From Amblyomma americanum (taxonomy: Eukaryota > Arthropoda > Arachnida > Ixodida > Ixodidae), in NCBI RefSeq assembly GCF_052857255.1, contig NC_135497.1, positions 117,000,241 to 117,064,240 on the forward strand: a stretch of 64,000 nucleotides of DNA, in the 5' to 3' direction. This document shows, piece by piece, positions 11,759-23,359 of this stretch. Numbering within the stretch: position 1 is the first letter of the stretch; the number at the start of each line of letters is the position of its first letter. The translations under genes and the position numbers were made by a program. Under the pieces are notes generated by a model. It was not told where the DNA came from. It ran no database searches and saw only the letters and a list, made by a program, of their open reading frames with translations.

Positions 11759-14591
11759 AAACGACGGCTTATATTGCACAGCTACGACACCAGCAAACAA
11801 TAAGATGGATGGCTTTCCCGGATTTGTAGCGCCTGTGGATGTGAGCCGCTTTTTTCATAATTGTAGTATAGTATTGTAGCGTTAAACTGTAGAGTTTTTC
11901 CAGTGCATAGCGAGAGCCAGTTGTCTTTTTTTTCATAGACAACTACGAATCCTTTTTGAGATGATATTGCTCGCGCAAGCCGCGTTAGCTTTCACGAGCT
12001 TATCTTGAAAGTGAACGCGGACCTGTACTGAATAAATCATTTAGAAAATGGTTTAAAGACGTTTTAGTGCTTTTATGGGTTTTAGGATATCGAACCAGCA
12101 CGACTGCTTCTCAACTAAGTTCTCTGTGAAATATTGCTGAACTCCGTTACCAGTGTTTTACTGGAGCATATAATTTTTGAGCGTATATTGGACGCTCCTT
12201 GTAAGTGTTGTTTTATGTGATTATCTCCCGGAACTTTGTTAACGTAACGCCTCGAGAAGATTCGCCTACAAAACTTGTTTTCGAGAAAAAACAGAAATGA
12301 AACGAGGCTCTCAAGTAGCTCTGGCGAACTACTCATAATTAGTCAGAAATTGCGAAGATATTCTGTTTAAGCCGTACCATGATTTCGAATACTGTCACTG
12401 GCTGCTATACAGGGTGACTGAGAAACACATGACAATGATGCGAGAATATCCCAGCTGTCCCGCAGGGAACAATCGGCCGCTAGGAGTTCCAGGTGGCTGC
12501 ACAAGCCTGCGAGAATATTCGAAACAAACTTGCGCTGTTATGCAGTTTTGCTCTTTATGTACTCTGATAAGGGTGGTGCTGCCAGCTAAGTAATCAATTT
12601 TTAACCTCAGAACCAGGTGCTTTGCGTGCGAGACAAGCTGAGCAAGCGCTCCCTAACTGCGTCCTGCCTGCGTCGAAGGCCTGTCGAAGTGAATGGTAAC
12701 CTTGCACGAACTACGCTAATCGTGATGGCGCGGTTCGCAACTACCCTTTTCGTGCGCTTAAAACGAGTTCAAGGTCGCATCCACCATTTATCACTGTCTA
12801 ATTAGTAACTTTAGAGCTCAGCATAAATGTGCCCCTCGAAACACGAGTCGCGCCACTGGGCCGTTATCCGCACGGTCAGGCGAACCAGCAGCCGTAGTGG
12901 TACTGTAGTGCTGGAGCTCACGTCCTTGGAGCGCTCGCCGTGGGATATAGAGGCCTTGCTTGCTAGTTCGGCCAGGGTAGAACTGACGTGCGGCTCAAGG
13001 CTGCTGAGTGAAGGGCGCATCTTGGCTTCGGCAAACCGCCTAGCACGCTGGACCATTAGGCCGCCGTTGATATCATCAGCCGCGCGTTAGTGCTTCGATA
13101 TTTGCGCATGTTGTCGAATGGGCTCAAAATATCGAAGGAAAGAAGAACTAAACAGCGCGCCACTCCGCTCTCCGCCTGAGACGAAAAATTGTGCAGCCAG
13201 GGCTTATGGCGCAAATGTTTCATCTGACCATGTGCAAAGGCATCGAGCATGATGGCCTCTGTCTCTAAGTGCCCACGTTTTTTTTTTTTCTTACAAATCC
13301 TACTCGTGAACATGATATATTTGCGCACGTCAGACCCTTAGCATATTTTTAACATGTTTAAGCAACAGCTTGATGCATGGAAACTGCATCTTGCTTTAGA
13401 CATTTTTTTTTTCGCACGATTAATTGTAAGCAAAGCCCAAGTTCTGTACGGCGATGCCACGTGATTTGTCATTTACAAACGCTTAAACCTTCCTTACAGG
13501 AATTACGTCGAAATTACTGCCGCTGTTTTGCGCTTCCGTACAATCTTGCAATATTGACGTGCGTTTGCTGGCAATCTGTGCGTTGGAATGTTGATGAGTC
13601 CCCTCTATGTTCAAGAGTTCATGCATTTATTTATTACGGTGCTGTAAGAGCCCACAGCTTGGTAAATAATGGAGTGAATACTTCTTGTATGTAGTCCTTT
13701 GACACATCGCAAATTCATGAAATATTGAACGTGCGCCACGTCCTCATTTACATATGTAGCTCCGGCGCAAGCTCTGGTGTCAGCATGTTCGAAAGAGGCG
13801 GAGCTTACAGGACCTAATCCCTGGCGCCATCGTCAGGAAGGTGGGACAAAAAAATTTAGCATACACGACTTGAACGATTGTTCAACAACTCGCCGTTTCT
13901 GGTGCTGTAGCATTGTTGCCGAAAGAATAAAAACACATTTTCAGCTCCAGTAAAAGAAATGCTTTCGCTCGCTGCGCCTTTAAAAGAAATATATGTTGTG
14001 TTAGCACGTTTAAAACAAGTTTTTCATGACTGTCTTGTTGATTTCTTGTTAGTCGAGCATTTGCCGCAGTAGGTGCGTGTGTCAGTGCCTGTTAATGTAC
14101 TCGAAATGTATTGGGTTTTATTTGGCGGACTGTATTTCTGGCTGCGCAGCAATTGACAAAAACGCATGAATGGCAATGCGACGCCAGAACGTCACATTGC
14201 CATCCTTTTGAGGCACAAGCGACTGCAGTGTCCAAATAGTTTTTTGTTGTTAAGAAATGCGATCCGGAGCTTCATCGATGCAGGAACAACTGTTACTGCG
14301 ATTTTCATCAAACATGAAGTTCTTTAGAATCCACACCTGCCACACGAACGAGGCCCAGTGTTTAAGAGGTGGCGTATTCATACTTTACCCTCTACTCGGA
14401 GAGCGCCGCGTAACGTCCAGCTTGTCTGCAATTTGGCGGAGCTTTTATATAAGCTGCTAGGCCTGCTTATAATGGGCGTTAGGATAAGAAAGGCACAGAA
14501 ACTGTCTCACTCAATATATACATCCGAATGGCTCCGTGAGGCAACGCACGATGGATAGCTGAAAGGAGGTAGAAAGAAGGAGACGCAATTT
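11759..14591. other. Stretch without recognisable genes
   Basis: At 12811-13090 both strands are open for 81-87 codons, but neither translation resembles a known family. A TACAGGGTG word at about 12411 resembles some DNA-transposon ends, but no partner end was found. Nothing else is supported. Confidence 0.35.
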
Positions 14592-14775
14592 TGGAGGGCT
14601 CAGTGCTAACGTCGAACACCCGGGGTTCTTCAACATGCACTTACATCGCATTCTTTCACACCCATCAATTCACATGCAGCATTTCTCATTCATCGAAATG
14701 CTGCTGCCGGTGCCGGCATTCGAACAAGCGGCTTCATCCTCACAAGCCGAACGCTGTAATCACCCGAGTCACCAC
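14592..14775 (-). repeat. Diverged SINE copy, antisense
   Basis: Reverse-complement of the SINE body: CCCGGGGTTCTTCAACATGCACTTACATC corresponds to the family's GATGTCAGTGCACGTTAAAGAACCCC, and CATTCATCGAAATGCTGC to the CGATGAAGGCGAAATG region. A CCACTG word near 14775 marks the head. It is more diverged than the 29690 copy. Confidence 0.6.
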
Positions 14776-16212
14776 TGCAGGAGTGTCCAGCTTGCTCGCT
14801 CAACGTCCCGTCTTCATGCGCTGCGGGCGCTTAACGCGTTGTGGCCACGTCGTCTGGTGTTTCGGGCGTCGTTGCACTTTTAAGCATGAGCGAACAGCAG
14901 ACCGTTGCTGCGGTTGATGGCATGGGAGAGCACCTGAAAGCGAACTGCTTCTGCTTGTGAAGTGCTGGTTGAGGGACATTGGAGACTTGTATCACAGGCA
15001 TGTGGCGCGGCCCCCAGCAGTCGGAACTCAGCAATGGGGCTTGGAAAAAAGACGGAATGAGGCAACTTCCGCGCGCGACGCCGCTCGCTCGGGTTACTTC
15101 CGTGTTCCCGTGAGAGTATTTAAGTGGAAAGCGCGAATCGTGGATTACCAGCTCACTGCCGCACAGTAAAGTTGAGCGTGTTCTCGGAGTGACGTAGTCC
15201 GCGCTTAGGCTATGTGTTTCAGCCAATTCGCTTAGGATTTAGGTAATATGTTTGGCAAGAGTCGTATTGGGAACGGCGTATTGGAAGCCGATATTCATCG
15301 AACTTGTTATGAAGGCACGAGATATATGCAAAGGCAGCGGGTGGCAACCTTGGGGTAGTACAGGCGGCAGGTCGTCGCACGTACATTTGCCGCAAGAGGA
15401 CTTCTGCGCCAGTGGCAACACTGCATCTTTTTTAAATCCGGCTCGCGAATTATTTACCTCGTTTCTCGAATTAGTCATCGCCCCGTATGCATATATACAC
15501 ACAGACAGCATTTACAGTTCTTTTAAATCTTAATTATATGGGACTAAAGCAGTACAGGACGTTGCAAAGACCAATTATAGGAGAGATACACGCTTATGTT
15601 TTGGTAGTGTTACTTAAAAGATCTGTATGAAGGCGCAAGTTGCAGTTAAGCGCTGCTTAAAGTTGGCGTTGCTTTTTTGTTCTTTTCAACGAGGTAAAAT
15701 TCACCTGGGGACGAATGGACGCCAATGTGATACCTACCACCAGGTGCCTGGAAAGCCGTTACTTGCGAGTTGAAGAAAAAGGAAGCATGCAGAGGAAAGT
15801 GGTGGAGGGAGACCGGTCGCAACAGTGCGGATTTATTGCACCTAGCGATCCCCTGGTAACTGATGGCGATGACGCTGGCCGGGCGCAGGCGTTCCAAGCG
15901 CGCGGCGGATCATCATCGGTAGTCACCGTGCTCTCGTCGCGCACGTCCGAAAAAAAAAAAAAAGTTGCATCGGCGCGCCGCTGTCCTATTTGCGTTTCCT
16001 GGCCCGTAATGCTAGGCTGGCGAGTTCGCGGGCTCTTCGGCAGTTAGAATCCGATTAGCGTCGTAATAATCTGTATCGGCCTGTGCTCGGGCTCCAGCCG
16101 TGACATATCGGGGACCCCGCCACGTCGCCTCCTCGTGCCAAACTCCATTATTACGCGGGAGATCCGGGCGGTACTGGAGCGCGCTCCAAGAACAAAAGGC
16201 GCGCCCTCCCCG
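14776..16212. other. Stretch without recognisable genes
   Basis: Short ORFs on both strands (largest 131 codons, minus, 14831-15226), no recognisable product and no similarity to other parts of the window. Sequence around 15880-16200 is GC- and CpG-richer. Confidence 0.35.
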
Positions 16213-16267
16213 CCGGCCCAAGTGCACTGTGCCTCTCGCGTGCGACGAGAGCTGCACTTGGCGCCGG
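16213..16267. repeat. Long two-part hairpin in GC-rich DNA
   Basis: The outer arms CCGGCCCAAGTGCA (16213-16226) and TGCACTTGGCGCCGG (16253-16267) pair with one unpaired C. An inner stem CTCTCG (16233-16238) and CGAGAG (16246-16251) closes a 7-nt loop. It could act as a structured RNA or be a transposon relic; the sequence alone does not decide. Confidence 0.75.
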
Positions 16268-17297
16268 CAGCAAAAGAAGCAACCGCTTCCTCGGGCAACA
16301 GGCAGTGATGAACGGTTCCACTGGGGGTCAAATAGGCCCTGTTCAATCACGCTCCCATTTATTCTGCCGACTCGCCCGCACTAATGACAAGTTTTTCATC
16401 CAAACAGGGCCCCCTCTGGTCCGGAGGCAAACTGAAATGTATTCCTCTCCTTCGAGCGTTAGCGCTTGGAGCGAAAGAAAACGCGGCGGAAAGCACGAGA
16501 AGGGGAATCTCTTCTCTTTGCTTCCCCTATACTCCGCGCGCATTCGCTACGAATGTCCGCAGGGAGTCGCGCTCGGGAGCGCGGGAGGCCGCCTCGTCCT
16601 GTTGCCTCGCCATAAACTCCCAGAGAGGGTTTCTGTGCGCCGTACCACTTTCTTGCGGCCTGTAGACCCATTTGATTCCGAGGTTCAACGCAACACGCCA
16701 CAACTTAAAGCCATTGCTTCGGAAACGCCAGTCAGCTAGACAGGCGCTTTCTCTGCAGAAAATACGTATAGTTGACAAGCTCGACTCACCTTTAGAGCGA
16801 CTGCGACTCGCATCTTGGTCGGGCGAGGAGTACCTTGATCTTAAGCTCTGTGTAACATAGTCGTATTCTACTGCTATATACACTGGCTCTGATGACAATT
16901 GTTGCCAGGTACCTGTTTTTACGGTTCATGTATGCATTTTTGTGGGAAAGGAAAAGTAAAAGAAAGGTGGTATAGGGGTATAGTTTGCGCAGTCAGTGCC
17001 TCGTTCGCGCAGTTCTTTCTTCGCACCTTAGCGACACGTTTGTGTTCAAACGTCTGCGCTCTTATTTCTACCGACATTTTGGATTCGGCATTTGTTACGA
17101 ACCCGGTAGTGTAAAATTGGAGAGCGTGTGAGTATAAGATCTTATTATACGACCCACGTCCGTACTGTGGACGTCCTTGCACCTAAAACGGGCGCTGACA
17201 GCTCTAGGCTCTGGAACAGAGATGCTGTGTCGCACTAGACGAGGCCACATCCCAAAAAAGATAAAGAAAACATTTTCGCTAATGTTACAGATACACA
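16268..17297. other. Stretch without recognisable genes
   Basis: Overlapping ORFs of up to 144 codons (16305-16739, plus), with open frames on both strands and no recognisable product. GC-rich to about 16700, then AT-richer. Confidence 0.35.
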
Positions 17298-17430
17298 ATG
17301 ATCATCGTCAGCCCAGCTTCGTCCAGTGCAGGACAAGGCCCTATCCAACTGACCACCAATTAGCTCTGTCCTTATTCCCGAAGTCTTCTTAATCTCATAC
17401 GCCCCCTGACTCTCTGCCACCCGCTTCTAT
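17298..17430 (-). mobile_element. 3' fragment of an RTE-type LINE
   Basis: GATCATCGTCAGCC followed by GTCCAGTGCAGGACAAGGCC, CTTATTCCCGAAGTCTTCTTAATCTCATACGCCCCCTGAC and CTGCCACCCGCTTCT matches, in the same order, the antisense 3' end of the RTE copy at 40663-41615. Only the last ~130 bases of the coding end and the start of the (ATC)n-type tail remain. Confidence 0.8.
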
Positions 17431-20400
17431 GGAATACAATTTGTTTTAAAGAACCATCAGTTATCTGGTCTCTGTGAACGGATTGTAGGTTACTAGCCGA
17501 AATTTCTCCAGACGAAACGGTGATGGCCTTCATTTCTGTTTAAATGCCATATATTTATGCTTTTCTTTAACTTTTTGTAGTAATTATAGTACGCCGTGTG
17601 AACATGCGTACATTTCAGTGCCACCTGATCCTAGCGTACAGTAACGGTTGCCAATACTCTTCGCGCTTTATACGTGGCTAACGGTAAAGCTAATCCGGCC
17701 TTTCGCACCGTTCGATCTGCACGTTAGCGCCGGCTCTCAGAGGGCTTGCCTAAGCCGCTCATGGAATCATTCAGCGAGGAACAGCAGTCATAACACGGGA
17801 GGCAGCCACCCGGACGGCTCCACGGACAGCTTCTATCTTTCCTCCTCGCCCGCCTCTCACCTGATCCGGATGGCCGGGGACGCTTACTTTGTTTCGCTTC
17901 TTTGCTTGAGGCAAGCAAAAAGCCCCGTGAGCAAGCGCAGAGGCGGCGGCCGCCGGGCCGATTTGGGTCTCGGCTCGGATGGGGCTTCGGCGTTGCGCGT
18001 CCGAGTTGCGCTTGTTTTCGGAGAAGGGGGGGGGGGGGGGGGGGGGCGTGTCGCCTTGGGAGTCAACTTGCCTTTGGCCGGCACCCGCGCGCGCATTGTT
18101 AATTAACGGCCTCGACGGCGCGCTTTGAGGGGCGATTTGCGCGGATAATTAGGGGTTTACACCAGCGCTCAGATGTGCAGGTCGCAGGCAGAAACTTGCG
18201 CCGAGAGTTTATTAGCATCCTCCCCCCCCTCCCCCCTTTCCATTCCCTCCGTCCCTACCGTTCTTTCTGCCTTTCCCGGTATTGTGAAGATGTGTACATC
18301 TGCACAAAAATGACATTAGTCGCTTACATGCCGTTTCTTGCTGTTTGTTGTCTAGAATGTATTTTCCGTTTTTAAATATACGTCAGATGTGAAAGACAGA
18401 AGCGATGAACGCACCCGTCCCCTTTTCTGGTGCCTTTAGAAGAATATAGACATTGCTCTAAACGTATCTTATAAATAAAATTTTCGTGCGGTTGTGCAGG
18501 TTTGTGGAGCTTCGAATGAACAGTGCTAACCGCGTGCACAATACGAGCCTCTGAGACCCTCAGAGAAATAACAGAGGAATTCTCTTCGCCGAGAGGAGGT
18601 CGTCAGAGTTTGCCACGCTGCGACTATAGGTGTCTACAAGCCGTCACTTGGCGTCGCCCAGCTGAGGTAACCCTCACAGACCTAGTCACGCGGCCCTCTC
18701 CGTTGGCTGCGAGCACCCAGAAGATGTTGGGGCGTCGATCCAGTCGACGCAGCAGTGAAATCTAAGCGAGGACGAACGCCGACCTGAAGGCGCTATTCAG
18801 CGCCACCAGCGGGAGTCGAGAAAGAAGGTTAGGAAAACAGTTATTACACCGCTCACATTCAGCAGAGCAATATTGTTGGGGAAGTGGTGTTAGGATTCTT
18901 AGGAAGGATTCACTACAAATATTCACCAACACGCAGCGCTGCTAAGAGCACGGTGTTTCGGCTCAAAAAGAACAAAAAAAAATGAACGAATGCTGCGTAA
19001 GAAGAATCTGAACTGCAGCAATTGGTGCGTCTGTACGTGCAGGGCCTTTTCGATCGGTTCTTCCATTCATGCTGATTTGAAAATAAAGTTTACTTTTTTT
19101 TTAAACTTTGTTTTGCATTCTGGAAATACCGTTTGTATATTTTCTCTAGGAAAACATCCCAGAGCAAGCATTTTTGTTGCCGTAACATAAGAGCGCACTT
19201 CTCGTGTGTTTCCTGTCTGTGGAATAGCCATTTTTGCGTCAGTGATGACGATGACACGGAGTAGCGTCTCGTTCCTTGCGCCTACTGAAACCACGCAAAT
19301 TTCACCCGAACAAAAAAAAAAGAAGAAAATCGAGAGAACGAGAGCGCCTTCCAAAAGCGTGGGCCGCCTCTCGCGAGGCTTGAAAGGACATGCTGTGTTG
19401 ACAGCGTTGGCTAAGATCGAAGTGTTGTTTCTTTCAGTGAAAGATTGATGTCGAATGTAGACTTAAAAATAGAGCACCGAAGCTGCATTTGTTACGCTTT
19501 TGAATGTTGTGCAGCGGTGAAGCTTCTAGTCAACCAAGTTTTTTTTCTTCGTTTTTTTTAGTAGCTGTAATTTTGATTTTGGCGGTATCTCAACCGGAAG
19601 CGTCCTTGAGTGTGGAATGAAAGAGGAGGAATGATGTGCCCGCGCGCTGGCAAAGTATGTTTTTTCCCAGCTAGATGGTATCGTTGTCAACTTAGCGCAG
19701 AAAAAAATAGAGAGAAACGAACTGACTTTTCTTTTTTCTCAGGAGACGCTTAATGGGGAGCGTGCGCTAGTTTTTCGATTTGGTTTGGTACTCAAACAAC
19801 CCGCATTACAAATGACGCTGGCATTTCGTAGTCGTATACTGTCTTAATACGATGCCTAACAAAGCCAACGTATTTTTGATACGGATCCGGACGATGTTCC
19901 TGCTAACGCGTTTATCCTGGCGTCAGATCTCGCTAATAGAGACTGTTCAAGTTACTCTTTCCATGAAGTATCTACATGCTGCAGTTATATTCTTAATTTC
20001 TGCAAAGGTGGAAGATGTGCCTTTAACTTGCAATAAGGAGGAACTATGTTTCTCTAGCGAAGTCTACGTGTTTTACGTAATACAAGGCACTGCAAGAACA
20101 TTTTGGTGCAAAATCCTATCGTGGCTGAACACCTTCCCAAACACTGCGTCGTTCAGAGCCTCGCTGGCGTGCTCTTCGTAGCAGGCCATCTGGCATCTCC
20201 ATGCGCACGAAGCGCCCCTCGTGTCTGAGTGGCTCGCAGGGTTGCCTCGGGCAGCCGGCGGCGCAGCGGCGTCACGTGTCAGCTCATCGGCGCGTGCCAG
20301 CAGGCGGCCGCATCTCGCATATAGAATTAGCGCACGGCGATCCCCGCAGCGTTTCGTCTTTGTCGCGGCCTTTTCCCTCCGAAGGGTCGTTAAGCCCCTC

Positions 20401-20529
20401 GGCATCGCAGGGGGAGAGCAGCGCTACTCTATGAGCCGTATAATCACCGACTTCAATGAGCCGCGTCCTTCGCGGTGCTCTTCGGAGACTCCTCGTATAT
20501 TTCCCTCCAGTCGGAGCTCAAGCCTGACC
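17431..20529. other. Stretch without recognisable genes; G-run
   Basis: Contains a G homopolymer at about 18027-18047 and C-runs near 18220. CpG-rich patches lie at 17700-18120 and 20190-20530. ORFs of up to 152 codons (17648-18106) are inflated by the G-run and unrecognised. No repeats shared with the rest of the window. Confidence 0.35.
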
Positions 20530-21734
20530 GACGTCTGGCTCAAGGAGCGCTTGGCTCCGCCAAATCTGCGCGCCTCGTGAGTTGTGGCCTGGCTTCCGCC
20601 CCGGAGACGGGCCCGGAGCCCCGCCAATCGGACCTGCGGCCGCTGCCTCGTGCACGGCTCACTTGTTATGCCCGCGTCCTCCCATTGAAAGGTCGTCGCG
20701 TAGATCCCCCCAAACAATCGGGACGAGTCAGTTGAGCCAGCAAGGGTGGCGGTTCTTTCGAACGCTTGCTTCACTCTCGGCCTCGCAAGCCAATCAGTTT
20801 TGGCACCAGTGACGAAAAGTTTAGTGTGTACAAGATTTTACTTGCCGTTTGTTTTATTCGTTGCTGGGAGTCATAGACGCAAGAAATAACGTTTCTTTTG
20901 ATACACTAGTGACTGCAGTATCCGTGGGTATCAGAAGTACCGAAAAGAAAAGTTTTCCCGTGTTGTTTCGCTGCTTCGTGCAGTAAATAGTGGTTCTCTT
21001 CTCTTAAATTACTTTCAGGGTAACAAAACATTGCGTGTAGCTTGTATTTTCCTTGTTTAGTTATCACAAAAAAAAACACTTTCAGAGAAAAGGGAAGTGA
21101 GACTGTTGGAAATGAGTCTCATTGTCGCCATTGGTATGCTTTAGGAGTGGCAGCGACTGGGAGAGAATCATGACACGTTAGACAACTTGTTGCAGCCTGC
21201 AATTTTTGAAGTGTTTAAAAAACGTAATTTAGCGAAACTTTCCCTTTATATCACTGATGAACAGGTGTTTTTACAGAAGTGGTTTTATTTAAGGGGAAAG
21301 CTTATTCGGGGTAAGGCCGTCCAAAGCTTATTGGAAGACCTCCAACGTTCACCAATGCTTTCAGGAGCCAGCTCGTTCGGCTCAGCCTTGCTGCCAGCAT
21401 CTTTTAGCCCACAGATATTTAGCGTTTTTCAGGCCGGTTGAGTGAATATCGTGTCTATGCTGTGAAGCGGCGCGAGCTGAATACTGCGTAGTTTAGAACG
21501 GGTAGCTACTCGCTTTCATTACCATAGGTAACTAACAGTTCTTAAATCGCTGTCGCAGGAAATTAATCTACAGTGGGGCCTATCATCAAAATACATAATA
21601 AAAACATGTAGATTTTTTAGAGCGCTTTTAGGTGCGCAGGACAAGAGCTCACCTAAGCATAGGGGGGGGGGGGGGGGTGCTCGTGCACAACGGCAAACCA
21701 GTAAAGCACGAAAGGGTGCTGGTGGTGCTTGGCC

Positions 21735-22226
21735 TCAAACGATGGGCCAGAAACTGAGCAGCGTTTCTAGGCGACCAAGAGTAAATAAACGCTGCCAAAC
21801 TCGCAGCGGTGTCTGCAGGAGCACTATAGCAGTCATGTGGTCGTCGGCAGTTATGTAGTCCCCGCTGCACATAACGGCTATGGGGAGTGGAAACACGGTT
21901 TCACCCAGTTCGCACCGGAGCGTCCGAAGTGCCTGTTGACAGTGAGCGTGTTGGTAGCTGCTGACAGGAAAAAAATGACGCTTCACTGACGAGCTCATGC
22001 GTGTGAAAGTACAGCGTTCATGCCAGCATTGGGGAATGTGACAGGGCCTTCGCAGCACATTTCTTGAGGAACACATGCGCAAGGAAGACCACGAATTTGA
22101 AGGAATTATGAAGGAGTTCTTGCAAATTCGAGGACATTTATTACACAATATCTTTATTAGGTATGCTTCGGATGTTGCTTTTCTTCTCCCTGTTTTCAAC
22201 GACGCCAATTTCCTTAGTATCCGCAT
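21735..22226 (-). CDS. Hypothetical 163-codon ORF in duplicon A
   Basis: Open for 163 codons on the minus strand. The homologous stretch of B (34261-34814) encodes the same peptide in two overlapping pieces (34584-34814 and 34261-34587) separated by a frameshift. Conserved pieces include FIIPSNSW, ITADDH and LLQTPLRVWQRLFTLGR. No family is recognised, and the similarity may simply reflect shared descent of the duplicons. It could be coding, a relic, or a chance ORF. Confidence 0.22.
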   Translation of the reverse strand: MRILRKLASLKTGRRKATSEAYLIKILCNKCPRICKNSFIIPSNSWSSLRMCSSRNVLRRPCHIPQCWHERCTFTRMSSSVKRHFFPVSSYQHAHCQQALRTLRCELGETVFPLPIAVMCSGDYITADDHMTAIVLLQTPLRVWQRLFTLGRLETLLSFWPIV

Positions 22227-22530
22227 TTTTCTTGAAAAATGTTCACACTGAACATTTTTCTGACCTCTCCGGCAGCTTTTCTATAGAACTGCCAATTGTT
22301 GTCGACAAGAGTCCATAGAATGAGGAGGGGGAAGTGACTGGCTAAACTAGGCTGTGGCCGAGTTAAGTTTTTCGGCGAGAGCCGTCGTCTCTTTCCACTT
22401 TTCTTCTTTCTCTCCTTCTTCGTATTTCCCTTCTTTCCATTTCTATGTCCACTATGGCCTCCCTCCATTTGTCCTCTTCTTGTTTTCACGTCTAGGCTAA
22501 GTACATTATCTCTGACCATTGTGCAATGTA

Positions 22531-22752
22531 CACCATCGGGGGCAAAAGTAACAGATCCTCCTCCCTCCTCCAAGTTCCGATCCTTGCCACTCTGCGTGGC
22601 GGCTCCACCTGGCCAATGTCTTCTGGTGTCCATACCGGCGCAGTGGGCCTGTTTCGAAACCAGAAGTACTTTGTCAGATGGCGCCCCGAAGCAGAGCTGC
22701 ACGGGCCGGAGCTTGGAGGGGGGGGGGGGTCTCTTAGTTCTGCCTCCAATGG
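22531..22752. repeat. ~220-bp imperfect palindrome
   Basis: The left half (from ..CCTCCAAGTTCCGATCC) is similar to the reverse complement of the right half (GGCCGGAGCTTGGAGG..). The match extends from the centre near 22640 to the outer CACCATCGGGGG / CCTCCAATGGC words. The two strands therefore encode related peptides (..PLCVAAPPGQCLLVS.. on plus, ..QLCVGAPSDKVLLVS.. on minus). It is kept in duplicon B at 35107-35332. The right arm ends in a G-run. Confidence 0.75.
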
Positions 22753-22857
22753 CATGCTTATAAAGTCATATGCGTGCCCTACAATGAAATTCATATATTT
22801 AATGCTAGACTTGTAGGTGCCAAACCTACATCAGGGCTACGAGTAATACCGTAGTTC

Positions 22858-22935
22858 ATCATCATCATCAGCCTAACTAAGTCCATTGCAGGACAAAGAC
22901 CTCTTCCATATAACTTTTATTAACATTGTCCTCAA
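22858..22935 (-). mobile_element. RTE-type LINE 3' end remnant (duplicon A)
   Basis: TCATCATCATCATCAGCCTAACTAAGTCCATTGCAGGACAAAGACCTCTTCC is the antisense 3' end of an RTE element, as at 40663. The homologous remnant lies in duplicon B at 35436-35515, so it inserted before the duplication. Confidence 0.8.
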
Positions 22936-23359
22936 TGTGCAAGACCTTTGAAATGACAGACAGATCACCTTACTGTCAACTATTTCCGTAGTTGAGGACT
23001 TCAAAATAATTTCAACAATATGGTTTTCTTAACGAGCGTCAAAATCTCGACGCAGGGTACTTTTTTGCAGTTTATCTCCACCGGTATATAACTGTTCAGC
23101 CGGGATCTAACATGCGAACTCGCGCTCAGCTGCCCGAGCGCCGTAGCCACTTAGCCGCAACAGCCGGCATGCTCAAACTACCGAAGAGAAAGATAACGGG
23201 AGCTCGCGCACCACGCGGTACCTCGAACCGCTTTCAGCGCAAGCCAACCAGCCAACGTGCCACGCCAGTTCGGAATTGTTTGTGACCGCAAGGCATACGT
23301 CCCAGCTGACTACAGTGACCGAAGTCGCCCCAGGCCATCTCCCCTTCTAAGGCAACAAG

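Noticed and set aside
12400..12560. DNA transposon end (TACAGGGTG)
   Set aside because: A single word with no matching inverted partner or target duplication found.
17648..18106. 152-codon ORF with poly-Gly
   Set aside because: The glycine run is a G homopolymer; the frame is unreliable and unlike any known protein.
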